Source: Pelargonium nanum (taxonomy: Eukaryota > Streptophyta > Magnoliopsida > Geraniales > Geraniaceae). Taken from it: DNA of 21,078 nt. A program made the translations under genes and the position numbers. Below are positions 9,514-17,756 of the stretch, in pieces. Under the pieces are notes generated by a model. It ran no database searches. It was not told where the DNA came from and was given only the letters and a program-made list of their open reading frames with translations. The stretch lies in the NCBI GenBank assembly GCA_036897485.1, contig JAYMTF010001839.1, positions 1-21,078 on the forward strand, given 5' to 3'. How positions within the stretch are numbered: the first letter of the stretch is position 1; each line of letters starts with the position of its first letter.

Positions 9514-12060
9514 ATGGGAATTGGTGGAGGAGGGGTTCATGAGAGGGGAATGAGAAAGAAACCTTCGTTAGATGGATCTTTGCCTGAGAGACCTAATCCA
9601 GAGAGGCCTTTGCCTGAGAGAGGTATATATATTCATATATTATTATTTTCGCTACATGATGTGCTGATCCGATTTTAGGTTTTCGAGCTCATGTACGGTG
9701 GCCGAAATTTGGTACTTTTGACTAAAATCTATTGAATTGCATTGAATCTCAATCAAATTTAATTTGATTTACATGTCAATTTTGTGCTTGAATTGAATTG
9801 AATTTTATGTTTTTAAATTATTCCATATAATGATTGTGGTGGTATTCAATTTCAATTAAACTAAAATATTGATTTTGTGGGTTTTGGATTACTACGAGAG
9901 ATTCTTATGATGTATATTTTGGTGTAGCCGCGTTCGACCCTGCAACTTTGCTCGGCACCAATATGACGCCTGAAATAATCTCTTGTAGTGCCGGCGAGGT
10001 ATGTATGTTAAATGTATTGTAATTTGTGTGTTACAATTTTTCAGTTATTTTCTGCTAATCATCACAACTAAAGCTTTATTTAAGATTTTTATTTCTAAAT
10101 TTCACGTTTTGGATTCGTGGCCCTAGATCTTGTTCTACATCGTGAGTCTCACAGGCATGACAAGTGATTATTTGGGGTGCGAAATTTGCGCCAAGTAAAT
10201 ATTCAGTCTTGAACGCAGCAAACAAGACTATATTTTCTTGGCACCAATTTCACGCCCCATATATCACTTGTCATGCAGGCGAGGTATGTATTTTTAAATG
10301 TATTGTTGTTTTTGAGTCGTTACAGTATCCCAATTATTGTTATAAAAAAAAAATATATCCCAATTATTTTCTGCTTGTCTTCACCATTAAAATCTTATTT
10401 TAGGTTTTTATTTCAAATATTCACTTCTTGGATTTATGTTTCTAGATCTTGTTCTACATCGTGAGTCTCGTGTCGTAGGCATGACAAGTGATTATTTGGG
10501 GTGCAAAATTTGTGCCAAGTAAATATTCAGTCTTGAACGCAGCGTACAAGACTATATTTTCTTGGCACCAATTTCACGCCCCATATATCACTTGTCATGC
10601 AAGCGAGGTATTTATTTTAAATGTATTGTTGTTTGTGTGTCGTTACAGTATCCCAATTATTTTCTACAAATCTTCACCAGTAAAGTCTTATTTTAGATTT
10701 TTATTTCAAAATCACGTCTTGTATTTATGGTCCTAGATCTTGTTAACCAAACTTTTGTTCGTTAAGCCACTAAAGATTGTAGTTTTGATGGAAAAGAAAA
10801 TTGGAGGCCTTATTATGATCATATTTGGTTCACATTTGCTTCATTACCGTGCTTAGATGTATACCTCTTGGGATTTCAAAATGAAATACAGCATTTCAAA
10901 TTGACAGGAATTTGTTCTGTGATTCTTATCATGTTTGGTGTTCATGTTGTAGGATATTGCAATGAAGATATTGCTGTTTGTACAGCGTGCGGTTCGAAGT
11001 GTTTGCGTAATCTCAGCAAGTGGCACGATATCGAGTGTCACTCTTCGCCGATCTACTTCTCCTGAGGATACCATAGACTATGAGGTATGACATCCTTATA
11101 TAAAATTTATTTTGTTTCATCGAGCTTGCACGACCAATGGAGATATTAAATTTATAGTAATGATTTCTCTTCAAAATATTCTCTTGATTTTTTTTCCTTA
11201 TGGACATTTCTGTTTATTGTTCTTGTAGGGTCATTTCGAGATAATTTCCTTCACTGGGGCTTTTGTCCCCGCCCTGATCGAAGGACGGATGAGTCGGGCC
11301 GGTGGCCTGAACTTGACTTTGTCGGGCGCCGATGGTCGTGCTCTATCGGGTGGGCTTGCGGGAGAGATGATTGCTGCGGGCCCTGTGACGGTAAGACCAT
11401 CTTGTTTATTTGCCTTTCTATATTAAAATAATATTTCATATGTGTCCCCGAGATTTCTCGAATACGTCCCAATAATTTGTTGAAATCTTTATTCTTATCC
11501 CCACTGAATTTTTTGTTTTTGCCCCGATAGTTTTATAATATCTCCATTCTTGTAGTTTTTCCTTGTGGAACGAAAACTTTAGATCTGTCCCTGATTTTGA
11601 CTATGAATTTGAAAATTGATTATTTACTATAGTAGTGACAAGAGTTCGTACATAAATTACCTTCTCTTGACTCCGACAAAGTTGGGGGCAGAGTTGGCAA
11701 TTTGGACATGAACCCGACCTACATTTTTGCGGACTTATGTAGCATGAAGTAGACCCAGTTAATTTTGAGTCGGTTTTCCCATGGGAAACTACGGCTCGGG
11801 TCAAGCAAAGCCCCATGGCTTGCCACACATTTTACATGAAAAAACCTCAACCCAAAACCCTTTCCTCTTTTAGGTTGAGGTTTGGGTTAGGTTTCGACCT
11901 GCCTGTACTGCCTGCTCTAGCTAGGAGTCTCACTCACTAATCCAACCTTTTTCGGGAAGAGTTGAATTAATAAACACTTGTTTTCATCGACTATTTGAAT
12001 GCGCTTACACACATATTATCATATACCGTGGCAAATCAGGTAATGGTGGGAAGTTACTAA
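9514..12060 (+). CDS. AHL-family PPC/DUF296 domain protein, AT-hook not found, early stop in last exon
   Basis: Exons 9514-9622, 9928-9998, 10953-11084, 11229-11390 and 12040-12060 join in frame across GT-AG introns (phases 1, 0, 0, 0) to give 164 residues. Residues 1-36 are a basic Pro/Arg-rich start (PERPNPERPLPER). Residues 46-164 are a PPC/DUF296 domain: LGTNMTPEIISCSAGE, then SVCVISASGTISSVTLRR, then YEGHFEIISFTGAF, then SRAGGLNLTLSGADGRALSG, then AAGPVTVMVGSY. Intron positions at AGE|DI, YE|GHFEI and PVT|VMVG match intron-containing plant AHL genes. AHL proteins bind AT-rich DNA through an AT-hook and oligomerise and recruit factors through PPC; here no R-G-R-P hook is visible. The core normally GRFEIL is GHFEII, and FTPH is MTPE. 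A stop comes right after VMVGSY, whereas family members continue; an open tail lies in the +1 frame (see 12041-12343). It could be a functional AT-hook-less PPC protein, a decaying gene, or the 3' part of a gene that starts at 7214. Confidence 0.85.
10155..10276 (+). repeat. Foldback 1: inverted copies of a PPC exon, candidate small-RNA precursor
   Basis: The 5' arm 10155-10211 (57 nt) and 3' arm 10223-10276 (54 nt) are imperfect reverse complements separated by an 11-nt loop. Both ends are GCATGACAAGTGAT / ATCACTTGTCATGC, and pairing is broken by small bulges and scattered mismatches, as in plant miRNA precursors. The inverted arm, read antisense, is an open AHL segment LGANFAPQIITCHA. The 3' arm in sense reads LGTNFTPH, then after a single-base deletion ITCHAGE. 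Thus both arms derive from an AHL PPC exon closer to the family consensus than the intact local exon. It lies in intron 2 of the host gene. I did not recognise any known miRNA family. Expression is not shown by sequence alone. Confidence 0.85.
10479..10600 (+). repeat. Foldback 2: second, better-paired copy
   Basis: The 5' arm 10479-10535, loop 10536-10546 and 3' arm 10547-10600 repeat foldback 1 at a 324-bp offset. The 3' arm is identical over all 54 bases. The 5' arm differs at two bases, both CpG-to-TpG/CpA type changes (TGCGAAATTTGCGCC becomes TGCAAAATTTGTGCC). One of them turns a mismatch opposite GGCAC into a Watson-Crick pair. The loop differs in its last bases. The 5' arm read antisense gives LGTNFAPQIITCHA. 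Confidence 0.85.
11391..12039. other. Last intron of the AHL-like gene with a repeat insertion
   Basis: 649-nt intron (donor ACG|GTAAGA, acceptor AAATCAG|G). From about 11640 to 11990 it holds moderately GC-rich sequence with words such as ACCCGACC, CGGCTCGGGTC and a CCCATGGGAAA / CCCCATGGCTT pair. These resemble the ACCCGAAC-rich repeats at 12570-13130 and 13370-13620 and suggest a dispersed element inserted into the intron. No element ends were resolved. Confidence 0.5.
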
Positions 12061-12343
12061 CAACGTCCTCGTGAGGCATGACCGTGGAGACGAGGAGTTG
12101 AAATTCCATCACCTGTCCCTCAAACCAAATCCCGACGTTGGAGGAGTACATGATAGAGCGAAACCGCCACCCCCACTCTCCGACGGAACCATCGCAGCTA
12201 CTCCGAACCCTACGCCGGAGGCTGGTGAGAACAATCCCTCTTCATCTGGCAAGGTCTTCGTAGGCCCGAGCCCTTCGTACTACCTTGGATGTAGATCTGG
12301 CAGTTCGTGTTCCGAACCGGATTTGGATAGGATAGAAGTCTAA
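12041..12343 (+). pseudogene. Out-of-frame AHL C-terminal tail after the early stop
   Basis: Immediately after the VMVGSY stop, the frame one base over is open from 12044 to 12343, about 99 codons. It reads NNVLVRHDRGDEELKFHH, then SLKPNPDVGG and a Pro/Ser-rich region to EPDLDRIEV. Composition (Pro, Ser, Gly; codon-like GC level) and position fit an AHL variable C-terminal tail, and its stop coincides with a drop to AT-rich 3' sequence. The simplest reading is a one-base change near 12052-12062 that shifted the frame; an alternative last-exon acceptor or an assembly error are the other options. Confidence 0.55.
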
Positions 12344-12346
12344 AAT

Positions 12347-12464
12347 ATGTAATGAAATGTTTTTTCTTGATTCATGTACTCTCTCAATTAGGTTATTATT
12401 TGGAATGTAATGAAATGTTTTTTCTTAATTCATGTATTCTCTCAATTAGTTTATTAAATATTAA
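12347..12464 (+). repeat. 59-bp tandem duplication in the AHL-like 3' region
   Basis: TGTAATGAAATGTTTTTTCT followed by GATTCATGTACTCTCTCAATTAG at 12347-12405 is repeated with few changes at 12406-12464. It lies just past the open tail, where a plant near-upstream and cleavage region is expected (AATGAA-type signals). Two alternative poly(A) regions are therefore possible. Confidence 0.75.
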
Positions 12465-13649
12465 TGGAAAAACAAATTATTTATTTATTTATAGAAATAT
12501 TTTACTTATTTATGTTTTTATTATACACAATACAAAGTGCACAATAATCTCATTGGTCAACCCGAACAGACTAGATATTTTTTTTTACTCAGTTGGGGCG
12601 GTCAACCACACTTGACAAATCGGGCTGCGGGTCGAATTTGTGTCGGTCTTTTCAACTAAACCCGACTTAATTGGTGCGGTTCATTTAGGTTTCAGTTTCA
12701 GAGTTTTGCATACAAATTGTGTTGATTTGTACGAGTATGTAAACCTAATTTGCAATTTTCTTACCATAAATAAGAACTGACCCGAACTAAAAATTGGTTA
12801 GGTCCATTTCGAGTGCACAGATTTGGATTAAAAAGCTCTATAACTTGGCCTAAATGAGATAGGTTAAAAACGCTTGCATGCTTATCGAGTCACTCTTTGC
12901 CATTAAGTGCACGTTATTATTGGGTCGTACTAGTTATGGTATGCGGGCCACGACTCTTTCTGTGAGCCAAACGAGCTTTAGGATTTTCTCGGGCTAAGAC
13001 CAATATCATTGGGCTACGTGCCATTTATAGGCAACCCCACTCAATCCGTGCTTTTGCAAATCGGGTTAGAACTATTGGATTAAACATTTTTCGACTTGGA
13101 CTCGACTCAAATTTGAATCGTCAACTCTGACATACACACGATAATTCATGTATGAATAATACGTACAAACACTACTTGACAATTTGAACCTAAAGCTAAC
13201 ATTAAGACCCAAGCACACATTATTTTGGGCTTGGGTTGCGTATATTTAGCCTGGATTGATTTATAAGTTGGAATTGTCTTTAAAGATAACACATCGGGCC
13301 AAAAAAATCTGCACATTTTATATGCAAAACTTGAATCCCACAAACTTCCATGAACACGAAAAAACTTCAACCGGAGTTGAATCGACGAGTACACCCAAAC
13401 AAGGATGATAGTTTTTCAAACAAGGGCAACCCTCGTTATGAAAAGAATCCGCAAAAAAATAAAAAAATGAACTCAAAACTCGAATTGTCAGCTCTATGTG
13501 TGCTAAAGTCGATGAGTACCCGAACCTGATCCACTTTTCTTTTAGCATTAAACATTATTTTCTCGATCAAAACCCGACCCAAACATTATGTTCTAACATA
13601 CACAAAATGATACCAAAATCCGAATTGTGAACTCAAAATACACAATGAT
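12465..13649. other. Intergenic, diverged repeats with ACCCGAAC-type words
   Basis: No gene supported. Words such as AACCCGACTTAA, GACCCGAACTAA, GTACCCGAACCTGATCC and AAACCCGACCC recur between 12550 and 13600, as in the AHL last intron and near 20200. They look like a degraded dispersed plant repeat. Minus-strand ORFs at 13146-13548 are short and motif-free. Confidence 0.4.
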
Positions 13650-14089
13650 CTCACTAGAACTACATATTATGAAGTAAAGAGCAAAAGTCTCAAGAAACCA
13701 CAGAAAACCAAGCACAAACTGTGGGAATTTGAATGAAGAACATATACATATACAATGATCTCACAAGAAACCACACAAAATCCAGAAAATATACACAAAA
13801 CACACAATTCAGAACTTTAAAGGTACTTCCAAAAGATGGAAGCTTTGCATTGATCAAGAGAAACCGATCCATATTCCAGCCCACGTTCGGTGCTCGTAGA
13901 CTATGTACACAAATCAGAACCAGCCAATATTACAATTGACCATGAAAAATATACTGAACATGAGAAAATAACACCTACAACAGTTTCAGTTCGGGTCATG
14001 ACTAATGTTCACTACTACTAAGGTTGTTGCTGCTATATGCCAATAAACAACAACAGATTTGTATACGAGCTGAGCTAATAACAACAACA
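13650..14089 (-). other. 3' region of the MAP65-3 gene
   Basis: Sequence downstream of the MAP65-3 stop. A small duplication occurs at 14046-14065 and 14081-14103 (ACAACAACAGATTTGTATAC and a close copy, the second overlapping the stop codon). Another pair of AATGATCTCAC(A/T)AGAA words is at about 13644 and 13755. Poly(A) site not assigned. Confidence 0.4.
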
Positions 14090-17000
14090 TCAGACTTGTA
14101 TACCTGACTTTAGATGTGATGTTTTAGGAACCACGTAACCCGCTCTTCGTTCTTCGAATGAGTATTCAATTTCGTCGGGAACCTCTTCAATGGGATTGGC
14201 TGCAAAAGATGGGGGAGCTGGTGTGGCAGCTGTTTGCATGGGAACCGATACAGTTGAAGGTGTAGAGGGTATGGGGATTGTCATGGCCTTCGGCGTCCAA
14301 TTCTCTTCGTCTTCAACGCTAGTTATCTTCTTTATAGGTGTGCTAAACGGCATGGTGTTGGCGAGAACTGTTTTCAATGCCTCGCTACGTGCCATGTTTG
14401 AATCTTCTGGCAAGTTTGTCGTGTTGGGTTTTATAGATGGTGTTGAAGGGATGGGTGAGAACGGCTTTCGCGCCATGGCTGATTCTACTTCGCTATGTTT
14501 TTTCGTTGATAAATCTGACCCTTTTCTAGCTGTAGAATGAGTTGAAAACGAAAACGAAGACAGCTACATTAGGAATATTCGAAAGTATGAGAAAACCGAG
14601 ATATAGTTTCTAGAAGGTTCAAAGGAAGTTACCAGTTGACGCCACGCCATCTTCGTGGTAATGATTTGGTTGGTCATCATAGTGCATTCGGTCACTCTTC
14701 CTAGGAGTAGGGCGTGATTTTGTGGAGGTAGGAGGATCGGGTTTCGGAGTTTGATGCGCAGTGCTACCGAGAGAAAGTCTTCTCCCATTTGAAATAACAC
14801 TGCCATTCGACACCCTCGGCGCCTTCTTCACACTTTGGGGCTTTGCTGGGCTTGGTTTTGACCCGTAAAGTGCCTCTTGTTCTGCTATCAGCTGTCCTTG
14901 AAGCTTCTTTTGGTCCTGAATAATAAACAGATCACGTCACACATTTGATCCTGAATAACAGGTCTATTTTCAGTGTAATGCTTTCTCGGTAATATGAATA
15001 ACAGCATACCCGTAGCCGCCGGCGTTCTTGCTCTTTCTCTTCTCGTAGTATAGAATACTCTTCAAGCATAGACAGAAGACGGACCTAAAATAACATAAAA
15101 CAATTAAGATAAATTTGCATAGAAGAACAGAACTAAAAATTTAGCAGTACACGAGGGTAGAAGGGAAATACTTACACCATCATATGTGAACTCAAAATCT
15201 CTATCCTTCTCCCATGCGATAACTTTAGAAGCCAAAGCTTCTACCATTGCTGTCCAAACATCACATAACTGAATAAGCAAATAATGCTGAAAACAACGAA
15301 CTAAACAATCAAACAGACTAGTTGGTTAACAGAGTATGCAAAGTATGATAGGATGTATAAACTCAACACCTAAAACCATCTCTCAAATAGCTAGCATGCT
15401 TTATCAAGTTTAAAGCGCCTAAAATTTTGGTAAATGTTGCTATGCGTCGCAAATTATAACTTAATATACCAACTTCCTTTGTCAATTTTTTATATCACAA
15501 ATTTAGTTGTTTATGTATGTCAACAAGAACTCAGGCTTCCAACAAACGTGATTGATTGACAATGACTATGTACTACGTACTTGGAAGCTTATTAACCAAC
15601 GCACGAGCTTTCTCAGCCCGCTTGAGAGTAAGATGAGCTCCTCTTCCAGCATTGTATCGGTTTTCATCCTGAAATACAAACATTAGTCAAATATATATAA
15701 ATATATGTATGTGTGTGTGTGTGTGTGTGTAGAGAGAGAGAGTTAACATGAAGAAATTATAAAAACACTCTACCCTATTATACTCCTCAAGCCAGCACTC
15801 TTCATCACATGCATGCAACCACTTCTCCACCTTTTCTAGTATTTCTTTCCTGCTAAAAGCTTCCTCTTTAACCTTGGCAATCTGAAGTTCAGTTTGCTCA
15901 AGAACATCAGCCGGGTCTACAGCCCCTGCCATAAGTATAGATGAATCACACATGTCAAAGATTGTACATATATGAGAGTAGGACCGCAACTTCTAGAAAA
16001 GATCAATAGGATGATGAACATACCAGAATCTATAGCTTCAATGACCATATCTATTGAATTATCAATTTCTGGGACCAAATGTGTCTTCCTACAAATCTCC
16101 TCTAGCTCTGACCTTTTCTTTAAAACAAGTTCTTTCATCTTGCTTGCTTTGAACTCTTCCAATCGTGAAACTTCAGCCTCAACCTGCATTATACATATTT
16201 ATTTATCTATCAATACTAGTGTCAAATGTACAAATTTTGAAAGAGCAAAACAGTAAAAATTTAAGCATATGTAACTCACATGGTTAATGAAGTCAATAGA
16301 AAGTGTGTTAGGTTCCGTAATTTCATGTTCTGATGCGGCTACATTACAGGTGACACTCTGAAACTTCTGCTGCTCTTCAACTGGTGTATCCATCAGATTC
16401 CAAAGTTCCAACATGGTAGTTGCCAGATCTTGGAGCTGCCATATATCATAAAGGGTCACACTAATCAACTAAAGAACAAAGATTCTGAACTAACACAAAC
16501 CGATAATAGTCTCAATCCACTATATACCTTCTGCATTCTCTGTAATTTAACCTCCCGTAGTTGTTGTATTGCAGTGGCTAACTTATCAATTGTTTCATTA
16601 CTTATGTCTTTTGACTCGTCAAGATCAACTAAACTGGGATGAACCTCTCTTACAATGGGAGTGAAGTCCATACCGAGCACTGAGCAGAGGGAATTCAAAG
16701 TAATCAAATGGTCCTGGATCTGCTTCAGGCGATCACTCTGAATAAGAAGGAACATAAAGTTTGGTCAGTAACAGAAGAATACTAACATGAAGCCATTGTT
16801 ATTAGATGACATAAAAAAAGACAAAAAATGAAATCGATAAAGAAAATAAAGGGTAGCATTCTGACCTTCTCCTTTTGAAGTGCATGGTGCTTTCTGTGCA
16901 ATTCTTCAAGTTTTCTCAAGGATAAATCTGTTTCATCCACAACTATTTGAGAAGGAACACATTGTCCGGATCTATAGATCTCATTCGAGAGCTTCTGTAT

Positions 17001-17740
17001 TTGTTCTTGAACTTCAAGGAACTGATTACTTCTCTCTGATTTCCTTTTTTGCATCTCCTCTAGTTGTGGAAGGATTAACCTGAGCTCTTCCTTCAAACTT
17101 CCACCAGTTTGATCAGCCTGTAAAACAAAAAAACAAAAATAATTTATTCCAAATTTCGAACAAACAAATGGATTTCCTAAAAGTGGTTCTTCATGATATT
17201 GTTAATGATGGTGTATGGCTATTATTTGTCATACACCATACCAACTTCTTCTCATTGTTTGCTTCAGATTTTAACTAATCTCGACATTAATATGACAAGC
17301 AAAGAAACGAGTAGCTGGCACCACGAAACACTTCTATACCAACCTGCCTGATGTGCACTGGTCGCTCCCCCATTGCAGAACAGATGGCTGCAAGTTCGGC
17401 TTCAGAATCAGCAATTGCCTGTCTTAGCTGAGCTCTGCACCTATTTGCCCGATCTACTTTTCTTCTGTATACCTCTAGACATTCTTGCTCAAGCTCAAGC
17501 AGCATTTTATCCCTATCAGCATCAGACTCGCCAACTTCATCCCATATTATCTATATTGGCCAACAAAAAAATGAGAATACAGTCATGCAAAAAGTAAAAG
17601 AGCAATTAACAGTGACAGTGATGTGTATAATGAAATATTTAGTATCCTATTAAAAGGACATTTGAAACCTGAAGTTCGTAGAGGAGTGATCCACATGTTG
17701 TTTCCACCTGCAAAAGTGGATCAATTTGGAGATTGGGCAT
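14090..17740 (-). CDS. MAP65-3: 65-kDa microtubule-associated protein, MAP65-3/PLEIADE type
   Basis: Twelve coding exons join in frame on the minus strand: 17740-17669, 17550-17344, 17117-16866, 16737-16528, 16435-16280, 16183-16024, 15925-15774, 15668-15581, 15249-15176, 15084-15010, 14915-14633 and 14529-14090. They encode 722 residues; Arabidopsis MAP65-3 is about 700. MAP65/Ase1/PRC1 proteins dimerise and cross-link antiparallel microtubules; the PLEIADE subclass acts at the phragmoplast midzone in cytokinesis. The start [20 protein letters not shown] and the block [20 protein letters not shown] (residues 57-76) are diagnostic of this subclass. Residues 1-390 are mostly coiled-coil helices. 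The conserved microtubule-binding segment is WLEEYNR plus [14 protein letters not shown] (about 397-425). The tail from about 500 is basic and rich in Ser-Pro/Thr-Pro, with RRLSLG (527-532, RxxL-like) and YSFEERR (699-705). Start chosen because it aligns with the family and the spliced leader has no earlier ATG. A consensus donor, TCAG|GTATAC, lies just before the stop, so a different last exon is possible. Confidence 0.95.
15709..15743. repeat. (GT)n(GA)n microsatellite in a MAP65-3 intron
   Basis: About eleven GT units (to 15730) run straight into about six AG units. It lies in the intron between the exons at 15925-15774 and 15668-15581 and is likely to vary in length between individuals. 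Confidence 0.9.
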
Positions 17741-17756
17741 GTTGAACTAACTGTAC

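Larger units (their letters stand above)
9936..10745 (+). repeat. Tandem triplication of PPC exon 2 plus flanking intron
   Basis: Three units share an exon-2-like block, the donor region GGCGAGGTATGTAT (or close), TTAAATGTATTGT, CAATTATTTTCTGC, CTTATTTTAG, and an ending CTAGATCTTGTTCTACATCG. Unit A contains the real exon 2 (block 9951-9998). Units B and C have the block at 10237-10283 and 10561-10607, exactly 324 bp apart. B and C are much more alike than either is to A. Before each of B and C sits an inverted copy of the exon segment (the 5' arm of a foldback). So an inverted duplication formed first, and the whole unit then duplicated in tandem. Confidence 0.9.

Noticed and set aside
10155..10276. 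Foldback as a member of a conserved miRNA family
   Set aside because: From memory, neither arm matches the well-known plant families I considered (for example miR171, miR390, miR394, miR395, miR482). A miRBase search was not possible.
10155..10600. Foldbacks as MITEs
   Set aside because: The arms are homologous to the neighbouring PPC exon, retain its reading sense and donor, and show no target-site duplication. Exon-derived inverted duplication explains them better.
10164..10736. ORFs across the foldbacks as independent small proteins
   Set aside because: They read through the hairpin and into intron sequence. Only the CHAGE/CHASE portion has a coding origin.
11251..11472. Minus-strand ORF over AHL exon 4
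   Set aside because: It is antisense to the PPC exon, whose sense frame matches the AHL family.
11601..11828. 75-codon minus-strand ORF in the AHL intron
   Set aside because: It lies within repeat-like intron sequence and has no recognisable motif.
14190..14540. 116-codon plus-strand ORF
   Set aside because: It is the shadow of the last MAP65-3 exon on the opposite strand.
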